Source: Betaproteobacteria bacterium
GTDB lineage: Bacteria > Pseudomonadota > Gammaproteobacteria > Burkholderiales > SG8-39
Length of the DNA: 51,998 nt
NCBI GenBank assembly: GCA_005881575.1
Contig: VBCA01000035.1
Location: forward strand, 1 to 51,998
Reading direction: 5' to 3'
Position numbers and translations under genes: made by a program. A model generated the notes under the pieces. It did no database searches and was not told the DNA's origin. It saw only the letters and a program-made list of their open reading frames with translations. Shown in pieces: positions 28,821 through 39,165 of this stretch (position 1 is the stretch's first letter; every line of letters starts with the position of its first letter).

Positions 28821-29940
28821 GCTGCCGCCGGAGGTCGATGTCGCCATTGCCGGCGGCGGACCGGTCGGATGTGCATTGGCGCTTGCCCTGTCCGGGAGCC
28901 CGGTCTCGGTCGCTCGGATCGCCGGAGAAGTCGATTTCGCGGAGAGGCCCATCGCCCTCTCCTACGGCAGCCGCCTGATCCTGGAGCGCCTGGGGGCATG
29001 GAACTCTGTCCCAAACAACCCGATCGAAACCATCCATGTTTCCCAGCAAGGTTTCGGCCGAACCGTAATGCGTTGCGCCGACCACGGCTTGCCGGCGCTG
29101 GGATACGTCACCGCGTACTCGGAGCTCGTTGCGCAGCTTGCAGGGCGCACTCCCGTGAGTGCGGAATCCTTGAGAGACTGGAAATCGAATGACGACGAAG
29201 TTGTGCTGCAGCTGTCCCGCGGCGAAAAGGACAGAGGCATGCGCGCTCGGCTACTCGTGCTGGCCGACGGCGGCCAGAGTCGCCGCATGCGGTATGCCAG
29301 GGATTATCGCCAGCAAGCCATCGTGGCCGAGGTCACGGCCGAGCACCCGCGCGCCGGGGTCGCCTGGGAACGCTTCACGGCCGAGGGGCCGCTTGCCTTG
29401 CTCCCGTTCAGGGACCGCTACGCGCTGGTCTGGAGCGTGCGCCCGGCGAGCGCCGCCGAGTTGCTCGGGCTTTCCGATCCGGATTTTCTCGCGCGCTTGC
29501 GCGAAATCTTTGGCGCAAGGCTCGGAAATTTCGGCTGGGTCGGGCCGCGCTCGACCTTCCCGCTTTCCTTGCGTTACGGCAGGACCGTTCCCGCAACGAG
29601 AGTTCTCGCGATCGGAAACGCCGCGCAAACGCTGCACCCGGTGGCCGGGCAGGGACTCAATCTCGGCTTGCGCGACGCGTGGGAACTGGCTCAGATGTTG
29701 CTTGACGCCGCGAAGGAAGAAATTGGCGCACCCCGTTTTCTCGCTCGCTTCGCCCGTAGCCGCGCCGTCGACCGCTACGCCGGAATCGGGTTCACCGATT
29801 TTCTGGTGAGGATCTTCTCGAATTCTCTTGCACCGCTCGCGCTGGCGCGCGGCGCGGGCCTGGCCGCGCTCGATGTCCTGCCGCCCGCAAGGCGTTTTCT
29901 CGCCCGCCGCATGATCTTCGGCGCTCGCGCGCTGCCCTGA
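28807..29940 (+). CDS. ubiH: 2-octaprenyl-6-methoxyphenol hydroxylase-type FAD monooxygenase UbiH
   Basis: Ubiquinone-ring hydroxylase of 377 residues with GGGPVGCALALAL near the start, VLADGGQSRRMR in the middle and GNAAQTLHPVAGQGLNLGLRDA at the C-terminal side. The position directly after pepP matches the pepP-ubiH pairing of E. coli, which is why I name it UbiH. The start is TTG 28807: GGAGG lies six bases before it. GTG 28813 is the alternative. It overlaps pepP by 14 bases. One family GDxxH motif has Asn for Asp (IGNAAQ), as in some UbiH. Confidence 0.88.
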   Translation: MVVAELPPEVDVAIAGGGPVGCALALALSGSPVSVARIAGEVDFAERPIALSYGSRLILERLGAWNSVPNNPIETIHVSQQGFGRTVMRCADHGLPALGYVTAYSELVAQLAGRTPVSAESLRDWKSNDDEVVLQLSRGEKDRGMRARLLVLADGGQSRRMRYARDYRQQAIVAEVTAEHPRAGVAWERFTAEGPLALLPFRDRYALVWSVRPASAAELLGLSDPDFLARLREIFGARLGNFGWVGPRSTFPLSLRYGRTVPATRVLAIGNAAQTLHPVAGQGLNLGLRDAWELAQMLLDAAKEEIGAPRFLARFARSRAVDRYAGIGFTDFLVRIFSNSLAPLALARGAGLAALDVLPPARRFLARRMIFGARALP

Positions 29941-30020
29941 ACGGCACGGCGCCGCTTTTGCGGTGCGGGAATCAAAAAAAATTCGCGGTCGATTTTTTGT
30001 TGCGCGAAGCGCTCGAGCGC

Positions 30021-30049
30021 TTCCCTAAGCGTTCACGTTTAGGTATAAA
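30021..30049 (+). promoter_or_regulatory. Putative dusB-fis promoter with inverted repeat
   Basis: TATAAA (30044-30049) with a weak -35 (TTCCCT, 30021-30026) at 17 bases. The sequence after the -10 is GC-rich (TTGCGCTCC), as in growth-rate-controlled promoters. The inverted repeat CCTAA (30024-30028) / TTAGG (30039-30043) spans the spacer. The rest of the 145-base gap after ubiH holds a T/A-rich patch near 29974-30000. Confidence 0.45.
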
Positions 30050-30085
30050 ATTGCGCTCCTTCCAGAAAAATCTCCGTGATCGTCG

Positions 30086-31093
30086 ATGCGAATCGGTTCG
30101 CGCACTTTGCGAAATAATCTCTTTGTCGCGCCGATGGCCGGGGTCACGGACCGCCCCTTCCGGCAGCTGTGCAAAAAATTCGGTGCGGGCCTTGCCGTAT
30201 CCGAAATGGTGGCCTCGAACTCTTTGCTGTGGGGCAGCGAGAAAACGCGCCGCCGCGCCAATCACGAGGGCGAAGTCGAGCCGATCTCGGTACAGATCGC
30301 CGGGGCCGACCCGGTCATGATGGCCGAGGCCGCCCGCTTCAACGTGGAACGGGGCGCGCAAATCGTCGACATCAACATGGGCTGCCCGGCGAAGAAAGTC
30401 TGCAATACCCTGGCCGGATCCGCCCTCCTCAAGGATGAGCCCCTGGTCGGGCGCATCCTCAAGGCCGTGGTGCAGGCGGTGAACGTCCCCGTCACGCTCA
30501 AGTTCCGCACCGGTTGGGACCTGAGCAACAAGAACGCTCTGAAGGTCGCGAAGATCGCCGAGGACAGCGGCGTGCAGCTTCTGTCACTGCACGGCCGCAC
30601 CCGCGCCTGCGGCTTCTCGGGCCGGGCCGAGTACGACACGATCCGCGAAGTCAAGCGGTCTACGCGCCTGCCCGTGGTGGCAAACGGGGATATCACTACG
30701 CCCGAGGAAGCGAAGCATGTGCTCGAGTACACGGGCGCCGACGGGATCATGATCGGCCGCGCCGCTCAGGGGCGGCCCTGGATCTTCCGCGAAATTGAAC
30801 ACTATCTTTCAACGGGCGAGAAACTCCCCGATCCTCTCGTTTCCGAGATCCATACCGTGTTGCTCGCGCATCTACATGAGCTCTACGCGTTCTATGGCAC
30901 GGAAACGGGAGTCAAGGTCGCGCGAAAGCACATCTCCTGGTATACGAAGGGGCTCGCCGGTTCGGCGAGCTTCCGGCATCACATGAATCAGCTTGAAACG
31001 TGCGCGGAGCAACTCGACGCGGTCAATCGTTTCTTCGAGCAGTTCGGGCGCGAGAATCTGCGCCTGCGCTATGACGTGGAGCTGGCGGCATGA
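30086..31093 (+). CDS. dusB: tRNA-dihydrouridine synthase B
   Basis: FMN-dependent reductase that makes dihydrouridine in the tRNA D loop. The 335-residue protein has APMAGVTDRPFRQLC, the catalytic-cysteine region INMGCPAKKVCNTLAGSAL, LKFRTGWD, LHGRTR and NGDITTPEEA. Its last codons overlap the fis start (ATGA), the conserved dusB-fis pair. Confidence 0.97.
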   Translation: MRIGSRTLRNNLFVAPMAGVTDRPFRQLCKKFGAGLAVSEMVASNSLLWGSEKTRRRANHEGEVEPISVQIAGADPVMMAEAARFNVERGAQIVDINMGCPAKKVCNTLAGSALLKDEPLVGRILKAVVQAVNVPVTLKFRTGWDLSNKNALKVAKIAEDSGVQLLSLHGRTRACGFSGRAEYDTIREVKRSTRLPVVANGDITTPEEAKHVLEYTGADGIMIGRAAQGRPWIFREIEHYLSTGEKLPDPLVSEIHTVLLAHLHELYAFYGTETGVKVARKHISWYTKGLAGSASFRHHMNQLETCAEQLDAVNRFFEQFGRENLRLRYDVELAA

Positions 31094-31329
31094 GGCAGAC
31101 AAACGAGATCGCGGACTGCGTCCGTAGATCTCTGGAGCGGTACTTCAAGGACCTCGACGGGGCGAAGCCGCGCGCCATCTACGACATGGTGCTCAAGAAC
31201 GTCGAGCGCCCGATGCTCGAGCTCGTGCTCGACCGGGCCGAGGGAAATCAGTCCATCGCCGCCGAGATGCTCGGGATCAACCGCAATACCCTGCGAAAGA
31301 AGATCCAGTCGCTGAAAATAAAGATGTGA
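31090..31329 (+). CDS. fis: DNA-binding protein Fis
   Basis: Nucleoid-associated homodimer that bends DNA and activates stable-RNA promoters. The 79-residue product has the C-terminal helix-turn-helix [21 protein letters not shown]. The N-terminal arm is shorter than in E. coli (98 residues), as usual outside enterobacteria. It starts inside the dusB stop. Confidence 0.96.
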   Translation: MRQTNEIADCVRRSLERYFKDLDGAKPRAIYDMVLKNVERPMLELVLDRAEGNQSIAAEMLGINRNTLRKKIQSLKIKM

Positions 31330-31360
31330 GCGGTGGTCCAGCCGTTCACGGTCGACCTGC

Positions 31361-32911
31361 ATGATTGCCATCCGGACCGCGCTGGTCAGCGTATCCGATA
31401 AGAGCGGCCTTGCCGAGTTTGCGCGCGGCCTCGCCCGGTACAAGGTCAAGATCCTGTCGACCGGCGGCACGGCGAAACTTCTCGCCGAGCAAGGCCTCGC
31501 CGTAACCGAGGTGGCCGACTATACCGGCTTCCCGGAAATGCTCGACGGACGGGTGAAAACCCTGCACCCGAGACTGTACGCCGGCATACTCGCCCGGCGC
31601 GATTCCCCCGCGCACCTGGCTGCGATCAAGGCGGCGGGTATCGAGCCGATCGATCTTGTCGTGGTCAACCTCTATCCGTTCGCACAAACCGTCGCGAAAC
31701 CGAATTGCACTCTCGCCGAGGCGATCGAGAACATCGACATCGGGGGTCCCAGCATGCTGCGCGCAGCGGCCAAGAACTATGCGGGCGTTGCGGTCGTGAC
31801 CGATCCGTCCGACTATTCGAAGGTCCTCGCGGAGATGGGGGAGCGCAGCGGCGCCTTGAGCGAGAGCACGCGCTTCGCTCTGGCCCAAAAAGCGTTTGCC
31901 TACAGCGCGGCGTACGAAGCCGCGATCGGCAATTACCTCACGGGGGTGGGGAGCGACGGGGAGCTTGCGCCTTTCCCCGGGCGCCTTACGCTTCAGTTCG
32001 AAAAAGTGCAGGACCTGCGCTACGGCGAAAACCCGCATCAAGCGGCGGTGTTCTATCGCGACGGCAATCCGGCTCCCGGCGGCATCGCCGGCTACACTCA
32101 GATTCAAGGCAAGGAACTGTCGTACAACAACATCGCCGACGCCGACGCGGCCTGGGAATGCGTGAAGACCTTCGATGAGCCGGCCTGCGTGATCGTCAAG
32201 CACGCCAATCCCTGCGGTGCCGCGATCGGAGCTTCATCCCTGGAGGCGTATGAGCACGCTTTCGCCACCGACCCTGCTGCTGCGTTCGGAGGCATCATCG
32301 CTTTCAACCGCAAGCTCGATGCGGCGATTGCCGAGGCGGTATGCAAACAGTTTGTCGAGGTGGTGATCGCGCCCGATTTCGACGCCGAAGCCCGACAGCT
32401 CTTCGCCGCCAAAGCCAACGTACGGGTGATGTCGGCAAGCCTTGCGCGCGCAGCACAAACGTACGACTTCAAACGCGTCGGAGGCGGAGTGCTGATGCAA
32501 ACTCCCGACGCGCGCAACGTGCAGGCGTCGGACCTTCGCACCGTCACCCGGCTCAAACCTACTCAAGCGCAAATCGCCGATTTGCTGTTCGCCTGGCGCG
32601 TGGCGAAGTTCGTCAAATCGAACGCCATCGTGTTCTGTGCGAGCGGCCGGACGCTCGGTATCGGCGCGGGCCAGATGAGCCGCGTCGACGCGGCCCGTGT
32701 TGCCACACTCAAGGCGCAGAACCTCAAGGGATCCGTTGTCGCGTCGGACGCATTCTTTCCGTTTCGCGATGGCGTCGACGTGGTCGCCCAAGCCGGCGCC
32801 AAAGCTGTCATCCAACCCGGGGGCAGCGTGCGCGACGACGAAGTCATCGCGGCCGCCGACGAGCTTGGAATCGCCATGGTGTTCACAGGCGTGCGGCATT
32901 TCCGGCATTGA
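31361..32911 (+). CDS. purH: Bifunctional AICAR formyltransferase / IMP cyclohydrolase
   Basis: Catalyses the last two steps of IMP synthesis. The 516-residue protein has the N-terminal cyclohydrolase ([38 protein letters not shown]) and the C-terminal formyltransferase with KHANPCGAA and the final [12 protein letters not shown]. It lies 31 bases after fis and three bases before purD. Confidence 0.98.
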   Translation: MIAIRTALVSVSDKSGLAEFARGLARYKVKILSTGGTAKLLAEQGLAVTEVADYTGFPEMLDGRVKTLHPRLYAGILARRDSPAHLAAIKAAGIEPIDLVVVNLYPFAQTVAKPNCTLAEAIENIDIGGPSMLRAAAKNYAGVAVVTDPSDYSKVLAEMGERSGALSESTRFALAQKAFAYSAAYEAAIGNYLTGVGSDGELAPFPGRLTLQFEKVQDLRYGENPHQAAVFYRDGNPAPGGIAGYTQIQGKELSYNNIADADAAWECVKTFDEPACVIVKHANPCGAAIGASSLEAYEHAFATDPAAAFGGIIAFNRKLDAAIAEAVCKQFVEVVIAPDFDAEARQLFAAKANVRVMSASLARAAQTYDFKRVGGGVLMQTPDARNVQASDLRTVTRLKPTQAQIADLLFAWRVAKFVKSNAIVFCASGRTLGIGAGQMSRVDAARVATLKAQNLKGSVVASDAFFPFRDGVDVVAQAGAKAVIQPGGSVRDDEVIAAADELGIAMVFTGVRHFRH

Positions 32912-32914
32912 TAC

Positions 32915-34198
32915 ATGAAGCTTCTGGTCATCGGTTCCGGCGGTAGGGAACACGCGATCGCGTGGCGCCTGGCGCAAAGCCCCCGCGTGCAAAAAGTCTT
33001 CGTCGCGCCGGGCAACGGCGGGACGGCGCGCGAGGCTGGCCTGGAGAACGTCGCGATTTCTGCGATCGACAAACTGGCTGAATTCGCGCTCGCTGAAAAT
33101 ATCTACCTGACGGTGGTGGGACCCGAAGCGCCGCTCGCCGAAGGCATCGTCGATCTGTTCCGTTCCAGGAGTCTGCGGATCTTCGGCCCGACCCGGGCCT
33201 GCGCGCGGCTGGAGAGCTCCAAGGAGTTCGCCAAGGAATTCATGGTCCGGCACCGGATCCCGACGGCGAAGTTCTCGAGCTTCGACGCGGCGCACGCCGC
33301 GCACGCCTATATCGACGCGCGCGGCACGCCCATTGTGGTGAAGGCGGATGGCCTGGCGGGGGGAAAGGGCGTGATCGTCGCGACGAGCGCAGACGAAGCC
33401 CATCGCGCGGTCGAGAGAATCCTCGTCGAGCGTACCCTGGGCGCTGCGGGCAACCGGGTCGTGATCGAAGAATTCCTCGAAGGGGAAGAAGCGAGCTTCA
33501 TCGTGCTGGCCGATGGCGAGCACGTGCTCCCGCTTGCGACCAGCCAGGATCACAAGCGTCTCCGGGACGGCGACGGGGGGCCCAATACCGGCGGCATGGG
33601 CGCCTACTCTCCGGCGCCGGTAGTGACGCCCGCGCTGCACGCGCGAGTGGTGCGCGAAATCATCCGGCCCGTGCTCGCGGGAATGGCCGAGGAAGGCGAG
33701 CGCTACACCGGGTTCCTCTACGCGGGCCTCATGATCGACGGCTCGGGCAATCCCCGGGTGCTGGAATTTAACTGCCGTCTCGGCGATCCCGAGGCGCAGC
33801 CGATTTTGCTGCGCTTGAGGAGCGACCTGCTCGAGCTGATCGAACACGCCATGGAGGCGAAGCTCGATCGGGTCGAGGCCGATTGGGACCGCCGCGCCGC
33901 GTTGGGGGTGGTTCTCGCCGCCGCGGGTTATCCCGAGGCGCCGGAAAAAGGCCATATCGTGACGGGACTGCCGGCGCCGGCAGAGGACTTCCGGGTATTC
34001 CACTCGGGCACGGCTTTCAAAGACGGCGCCATCGTCACCAACGGGGGGCGCGTGCTGTGCGCGACCGCCCTCGGGGATTCGATCAAGATGGCGCAGCGGC
34101 GCGCCTACGAAGTCGTGAAAGGCATCCGTTTCGACGGCATGCAATATCGGGGCGACATCGGGCACCGCGCCGTTGCCGTGAGAAAAGCCTTGACCTGA
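32915..34198 (+). CDS. purD: Phosphoribosylamine-glycine ligase
   Basis: ATP-grasp enzyme making GAR in purine synthesis. The 427-residue protein begins [17 protein letters not shown] and has [27 protein letters not shown] and [13 protein letters not shown], all family signatures. It is coupled to purH and followed 10 bases later by hemF. Confidence 0.98.
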   Translation: MKLLVIGSGGREHAIAWRLAQSPRVQKVFVAPGNGGTAREAGLENVAISAIDKLAEFALAENIYLTVVGPEAPLAEGIVDLFRSRSLRIFGPTRACARLESSKEFAKEFMVRHRIPTAKFSSFDAAHAAHAYIDARGTPIVVKADGLAGGKGVIVATSADEAHRAVERILVERTLGAAGNRVVIEEFLEGEEASFIVLADGEHVLPLATSQDHKRLRDGDGGPNTGGMGAYSPAPVVTPALHARVVREIIRPVLAGMAEEGERYTGFLYAGLMIDGSGNPRVLEFNCRLGDPEAQPILLRLRSDLLELIEHAMEAKLDRVEADWDRRAALGVVLAAAGYPEAPEKGHIVTGLPAPAEDFRVFHSGTAFKDGAIVTNGGRVLCATALGDSIKMAQRRAYEVVKGIRFDGMQYRGDIGHRAVAVRKALT

Positions 34199-34208
34199 AA
34201 ACGCATCG

Positions 34209-35111
34209 ATGAACCCGGCCGCGATCCACGCTTATCTTCTCGAGCTGCAGAACCGCATCGTCGCGGAGTTGGAGCGCGTCGAAGGACGCAGCTTCCGCCG
34301 CGATCCCTGGCAGCGGGAGGAAGGCGGCGGCGGTGAGAGCCGCATCATCGAGGACGGGGACGTGTTCGAGCGCGGCGGCGTGAATTTCTCCAGGGTACAC
34401 GGGGAGCGGCTCCCGCCTTCCGCCAGCGCCGCGCGGCGCGAGCTGGCCGGCCGCGCCTTCGAGGCCACTGGCGTGTCCCTGGTATTGCATCCGCGCAATC
34501 CCTATGTCCCGACCGTTCACATGAACGTCCGGTTCCTGGTCGCGACCCAGCCGCAAAGCGAGCCGATCTGGTGGTTCGGCGGCGGCATGGACATGACCCC
34601 CTACTACGGGTTCGAGGAGGACGCGCGCCACTTTCATGCCACGTGCCGGCAGGCGCTCGAGGCTTTCGGCCCCGAGTGCTATCCCCGCTTCAAGCGCTGG
34701 TGCGATGAGTACTTCTATCTCAAGCACCGCGGCGAGCCGCGCGGCATCGGAGGGATTTTCTTCGATGATTTGAACGAGGGTGGTTTCGATTCGTGCTTCG
34801 AGCTCGCTCGCGGCGTCGGCGACCATTTTCTTCCGGCCTATCTTCCCATCATCGAGCGCCGGAAAGATCTTCCTTACGGCGAGCGCGAGCGAGATTTCCA
34901 GGCGTATCGCCGCGGCCGCTATGTGGAGTTCAATCTCGTCTATGATCGCGGCACGCTGTTCGGCCTGCAGTCGGCAGGCCGCGCCGAATCGATATTGATG
35001 TCCCTGCCCCCGCTCGTGAAGTGGCGCTATGACTGGAAACCGGAGCCGTCGAGCGCGGAAGGAAAACTTTACAGGGATTTCCTGCGTGCCAGGGACTGGC
35101 TCGGGGAATGA
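34209..35111 (+). CDS. hemF: Oxygen-dependent coproporphyrinogen III oxidase
   Basis: Oxidative decarboxylation of coproporphyrinogen III to protoporphyrinogen IX, requiring O2, so the organism has an aerobic heme route. The 300-residue protein has [39 protein letters not shown] and the C-terminal [14 protein letters not shown]. In related genomes nadD often follows; here an aldo/keto reductase does. Confidence 0.97.
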   Translation: MNPAAIHAYLLELQNRIVAELERVEGRSFRRDPWQREEGGGGESRIIEDGDVFERGGVNFSRVHGERLPPSASAARRELAGRAFEATGVSLVLHPRNPYVPTVHMNVRFLVATQPQSEPIWWFGGGMDMTPYYGFEEDARHFHATCRQALEAFGPECYPRFKRWCDEYFYLKHRGEPRGIGGIFFDDLNEGGFDSCFELARGVGDHFLPAYLPIIERRKDLPYGERERDFQAYRRGRYVEFNLVYDRGTLFGLQSAGRAESILMSLPPLVKWRYDWKPEPSSAEGKLYRDFLRARDWLGE

Positions 35112-35129
35112 TTACGGTGAAAGGAGCAT

Positions 35130-36122
35130 ATGGACACACGCAAGCTTGGAAAAAATGGGCCCGCCGTTTCGGCGCTGGGTCTGGGCTGCATGGGAATGAC
35201 GGGAATCTACGGCGAGCCGAACGAGGCCGAGTCGATCGCGACGATTCATCGCGCCATCGATCTCGGCGTCAACCTCATCGTCACTTCGGACGCCTACGCG
35301 GCGGGAAACAACGAAGAACTGGTCGGGCGCGCGCTCAAGGGCAAACGCAGCCGGGTGCTCCTCGCCACGAAATTCGGGAATGTGGGCCTGAGCGGCTTCA
35401 AGCTTCCCGAAGGCCTTTCGGCGGGTCACCCCGCTTACGTGCCGCAGGCCTGTGACGCCTCGCTCAAGCGCCTCGGCGTCGAAGTGATCGATATCTACGG
35501 GCTGCATCGCGTCGACCCCAAAGTGCCGATCGAGGATACCGTGGGCGCGATGAAGAGGCTGGTCGACCACGGCAAGGTGCGCCACCTCGCGCTTTCCGAG
35601 GCGGGCGCGGCAACCCTGCGGCGTGCGCACAAGGTGCATCCGCTCGTTGCGCTCGAGACCGAGTACTCGCTGTGGTCACGCGACGTGGAAAAAGACATCC
35701 TCCCCGCCTGCCGCGAGCTCGGTATCGCCTTGATGGCGTATTCGCCTCTAGGCCGCGGGTTCCTCACTGCAACGATCAAGACGCTGGACGCGCTCCAGCC
35801 GAAGGATAGGCGTCGCGATCATCCGCGCTTCAATCCCGACAACCTCAGGCGCAACGTCGCGCTGCTGCAGCCTCTCGAATCGATCGCCGCCGCCCGCAAG
35901 GCCACGCCGGCGCAGGTGGCGCTCGCCTGGGTGCTCGCTCGCGGGCCGGACGTGGTGCCCATCCCGGGAACGAAACGGCGCAACTACCTCGAACAGAATG
36001 CGGCCGCGGCCGGCATGGCTTTGAACGCGGCGGAAATCGCCCAGCTCGCGAAGACGTTTCCTCCCGGAGCTGCCTCGGGCACCCGCTATCCGGAGAAGCA
36101 GCTCGCCGGACTGGGCATTTGA
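35130..36122 (+). CDS. Aldo/keto reductase with Val at the catalytic Asp position
   Basis: A 330-residue TIM-barrel reductase of the AKR13/YakC type (LGLGCMGMTGIYG start, GIALMAYSPLGRGFL, PIPGTKR for NADPH). Of the catalytic tetrad, Tyr56, Lys81 (LLATKFG) and His126 (YGLHRVDP) are present. The usual Asp five residues before the Tyr is Val51 (codon GTC at 35280-35282, one base from GAC). The substrate is unknown. GAAAGGAG lies before the ATG. It lies 18 bases after hemF. Confidence 0.9.
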   Translation: MDTRKLGKNGPAVSALGLGCMGMTGIYGEPNEAESIATIHRAIDLGVNLIVTSDAYAAGNNEELVGRALKGKRSRVLLATKFGNVGLSGFKLPEGLSAGHPAYVPQACDASLKRLGVEVIDIYGLHRVDPKVPIEDTVGAMKRLVDHGKVRHLALSEAGAATLRRAHKVHPLVALETEYSLWSRDVEKDILPACRELGIALMAYSPLGRGFLTATIKTLDALQPKDRRRDHPRFNPDNLRRNVALLQPLESIAAARKATPAQVALAWVLARGPDVVPIPGTKRRNYLEQNAAAAGMALNAAEIAQLAKTFPPGAASGTRYPEKQLAGLGI

Positions 36123-36147
36123 ACCGGACTTGGCCGGACTTTCAGTC

Positions 36148-37332
36148 CTATGCCCGTGGCGCCGACCCGAGGTCGGCGCTCGCGCGAAAATGTTGGTTGG
36201 CTTCGTCGGTCCGCCCGATGTGCTCGAAGAGGCGCGCGAGCGCGACGTGCGCCGCCCGCGTCGGCTGCGTAGCGAGGCTCGCCTCGAGGTAACTTTGAGC
36301 CTTCCCCCACAACTCGCGCTGCACGCATAAGCGGCCCAGCGTGAGCAGCAATTCGGCTTCTCCCGGACGCTCGCGCAGCCATCGTTCGGCCCGCTCGAGG
36401 CGCTCGAACGCGTCTTCGTCGATGCATTCCCCATAGAGCAGGGCGAGCGCGCCGTCCCAGTCGCGCTCGAGCGCTTCCTCGATGATGCGGTGAGCCTTGC
36501 GACAATCCCCCATCTCGATGAAAGCGCGCGTCGCGGCGGCCGCGATCTTGGGATGCAAGCGCTCGGAGCGCGGCGTGTCTTCCCAGTGCCGAGCGAGGCT
36601 TTCACGATCGACCGCCTTGCGCGACAGTATCGCGACGCGGGCGTTGACTCGCACGCTATCGAGGGCTTCCGGCGGCATCGCATCCCGTTTCTCCAGCAAG
36701 TTCGCCAAGCGGAGGACCTCGTCCCAATTTGCCAGGCCCTGCTCCACGCGCAGCGACAGCAACAGTGCCGCAACATGCCGAGTCCGGCCGGCGTTCAGTT
36801 CGCGCAGGACGGCTCGCGCTTCGAGGAAGCGCCGTTCTTCCAGTAGGAGCTCCGCCGCTGTCATCAAGCGAGCGAGACGCCACTCACCGTCCCCCTCCTT
36901 CGCCCGCTCGAGCCACTGATCGCGCCGGCCGAATTGCCGCAGCCTCTGCGCCGCACGCGCCGCAAGAAGACTCGCGAGACCCGGCGTCGCGCCCAGTCCG
37001 GCCGCCCCGGAGGCGAGCTTCTCGGCGCGGACAAATTGACCCTCGAAGAGCGCCTGAATCGCCCCGAGCGCCGCTGCGCGTCCTTTTTCATCGCGCCGGC
37101 GTTCACGAAAAGCGCGCACATGCGACGGAAGCCTCACGGCATGCCACACCACTCTGAGCAGAAAGTATCCGGCCGCGAGGACGAGGACCAGAAGAATGGC
37201 GAGCAGGTTGAGCGAAATCTCGGCGCGCCACGAATGTACTACGAATAGCGCGTAAGCGCCGTGGCTTCGCATTGCCAGCGAAAGGGCCACGGCGAGCGCC
37301 GACAGGACGAGCAGCCAGAGCAAGCCCTTCAT
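36148..37332 (-). CDS. hemY: Heme-biosynthesis-associated TPR protein HemY
   Basis: Inner-membrane protein of unknown exact function, linked to protoporphyrin and heme metabolism by operon context. The 394-residue product has two membrane helices (about 3-22 and 42-62) and a long helical TPR-like tail, with repeats such as ALFEGQFVRAEKLA and ALARLFEHIGRTDEANQHF. I chose ATG 37332, which overlaps the hemX stop; the frame is open further upstream into hemX but without homology. This bacterial HemY is not the protoporphyrinogen oxidase of the same name. Confidence 0.92.
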   Translation of the reverse strand: MKGLLWLLVLSALAVALSLAMRSHGAYALFVVHSWRAEISLNLLAILLVLVLAAGYFLLRVVWHAVRLPSHVRAFRERRRDEKGRAAALGAIQALFEGQFVRAEKLASGAAGLGATPGLASLLAARAAQRLRQFGRRDQWLERAKEGDGEWRLARLMTAAELLLEERRFLEARAVLRELNAGRTRHVAALLLSLRVEQGLANWDEVLRLANLLEKRDAMPPEALDSVRVNARVAILSRKAVDRESLARHWEDTPRSERLHPKIAAAATRAFIEMGDCRKAHRIIEEALERDWDGALALLYGECIDEDAFERLERAERWLRERPGEAELLLTLGRLCVQRELWGKAQSYLEASLATQPTRAAHVALARLFEHIGRTDEANQHFRASADLGSAPRA

Positions 37333-38363
37333 TGCCCGACCTGTTTCCGAACCGGCTTGTAGGCGCGCACCGCTGCGAGGCTTTCGCCGATCGTCGGGAG
37401 CGAGACCCCTGCGCTGTCCGACCCGAGCTGCTTCAGCGTCGCCGCCATCGCCACGGCAGCGCGAGAACGCGTGTCGAAGTATCGCCCGAGCCAGCTTGCC
37501 GCGAGCTTCACGTCGCCATGGTAGGCGGTTTCGTCGCGCGCAAGAAGCGCGAGGCGCGCGTTCAGCAGGCGCAGTTTCAGGTTCTCGCGCAGGAAAAATT
37601 CCTGCGGCGGGCTGAGCAGCGCCGGGGCGGAGCCTTCCATGTTCTCGATCCTGACGAGCTGCTTGAGCTCGCCGAGCAGCTCCGCGGCCAGCCTTTCCCA
37701 TAATCCGTCGGCCTCACGCTTGGCGGCGGCCGACGCCTGCGGGCGAGCTTCCTGCGCGAGCGGCAGGGAATCCACACCCGCGATCAGCTGATCCAGCTTC
37801 GCGGCAAGTCCCGGAACATCCAGGCCGGGCGCCGTTTTGAGGCGTTCGATATCGCGGGCGAAGACCTTGCGCAGCGGCAGGAACTGGGAGCGGCCGGAGC
37901 GCGCCAAGCGCGCTTCGGCCGTCTGCAGCGCGGACAAGGCCACCTGGACGCTCCCGGTGAGCTGCAGTTGCTGCGAGGCAATGGTGAGGATCTGCTCGAT
38001 TTCAGCGATCACCCATTCGTCGCGATTGCGCGACAGCTCCTGGTAGAGCGCATCGAGACCGATCTGCTGATTCTGGAATTCCGCGAACTTCAACTCGATC
38101 TGCGCGAGTTTCGCCTGTACCTCGCGCGCCGCCTCCTGCGCCTGTCTCGCGGCGAAGCGCGCGTCGCGGCTGTCCGACTCGCTCTCGCGCACGCGCTGAG
38201 CGAGCTCGTCGCGCAGGGCGCCGATCCGGTTGTAACCGTCGTACCACTGCCACGCGAAGAGCAGTGCCAGCAACCCGAATCCGGCCACCGCCGACGAAGC
38301 GCGCCAGGCTTTGAGCTTCGAAGCTCCCCGAGTCCCGGACGCCGATGCCGTGTCGTTTTCCAT
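37329..38363 (-). CDS. hemX: HemX, uroporphyrinogen-III C-methyltransferase-like membrane protein
   Basis: A 344-residue protein of hem operons; despite the family name it lacks a methyltransferase domain. One membrane helix (about 21-40) is followed by a coiled coil (about 45-105, EL/AQ-rich) and a helical periplasmic domain. I chose ATG 38363; the frame is open to 38438, overlapping hemD. The role is unknown, perhaps as scaffold for heme enzymes. Confidence 0.9.
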   Translation of the reverse strand: MENDTASASGTRGASKLKAWRASSAVAGFGLLALLFAWQWYDGYNRIGALRDELAQRVRESESDSRDARFAARQAQEAAREVQAKLAQIELKFAEFQNQQIGLDALYQELSRNRDEWVIAEIEQILTIASQQLQLTGSVQVALSALQTAEARLARSGRSQFLPLRKVFARDIERLKTAPGLDVPGLAAKLDQLIAGVDSLPLAQEARPQASAAAKREADGLWERLAAELLGELKQLVRIENMEGSAPALLSPPQEFFLRENLKLRLLNARLALLARDETAYHGDVKLAASWLGRYFDTRSRAAVAMAATLKQLGSDSAGVSLPTIGESLAAVRAYKPVRKQVGQ

Positions 38364-38391
38364 GCCTGAGCCGACTCCCGATGAGAGGCGA

Positions 38392-39165
38392 TCATACTTT
38401 AGCAAAAAAAGCCGCCATCTCAGCGACGGTGCGAGCATCGCCGCGACCGGTCACTACGATCTCCCGCACGCCGAGCTTCCGAGCGGCCAGCGCGATCCGC
38501 GGATGCGGTACGAACACCGGGGTCGCGCGCAAGTATCCCCTGCCGGTCGGGCTCAGCATCTCGAAGAAATTCGCCAAGCCTTCGGCGCTGGTAATGGAGA
38601 CCGCTTCGATTCCGCCGCTCTGCCAGCGGGCGAGGAGCCCTCCCGCGTCGACGGCGGGACGCGCACGCCGGTAGCATTCGGCGTACTCGACTCGCGCGCA
38701 CCGCGCTTCGAGTCTCGTTCGGAGCCATTCGCGTCCGCCCTGCCCGCGAAATATCACGACCGAGCGCCCCTGCAGATCCTGCAGCTCGGGAAGTTCGGCC
38801 AGCGCCTCGCTATCGGCCTCACCCGAGGGCGCGATCACCGAATGGAATCCCAATTCCTCGAGCGCACTTGCGGTCCCGGTCCCCACGGCGGCCACGCGCA
38901 AGCCCGCCGGCCATTTCCGGCTCGCGACGACCATCGCATGTCCCCGCATCACCGCGGTCGGGCTGACGAAGATCGCAAGCTGAAACCCATCGAGGCGCGC
39001 AATCAGACTCGAGACCGCCGCTGCATTTTCCACAGGCAGGATCTCGATGGTGGGAAAGAGAACCGGCTCTGCGCCTGCCGCGCGGATCCGGTCGGCAAGC
39101 GCCAAAGCGTGCTCGCTCGGGCGAGTCACCAGGATACCGCGGCCCGAGAGCGGTCCCTCGCTCAT
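38392..39165 (-). CDS. hemD: Uroporphyrinogen-III synthase
   Basis: Cyclises hydroxymethylbilane with inversion of ring D. The 257-residue protein is poorly conserved as usual, but it has GILVTRP at the start, the two-domain pattern, [14 protein letters not shown] (about 95) and [12 protein letters not shown] (about 170-182). It overlaps hemC by four bases. Confidence 0.93.
   Translation of the reverse strand: MSEGPLSGRGILVTRPSEHALALADRIRAAGAEPVLFPTIEILPVENAAAVSSLIARLDGFQLAIFVSPTAVMRGHAMVVASRKWPAGLRVAAVGTGTASALEELGFHSVIAPSGEADSEALAELPELQDLQGRSVVIFRGQGGREWLRTRLEARCARVEYAECYRRARPAVDAGGLLARWQSGGIEAVSITSAEGLANFFEMLSPTGRGYLRATPVFVPHPRIALAARKLGVREIVVTGRGDARTVAEMAAFFAKV

Noticed and set aside
36130-36147. 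GGACT-TTC-AGTCC hairpin between the aldo/keto reductase and hemY as a bidirectional terminator
   Set aside because: Only five base pairs and no T run on either side.
36148-37701. HemY frame open for 517 codons
   Set aside because: The extra N-terminus overlaps hemX; the HemY pattern of two membrane helices begins at ATG 37332.
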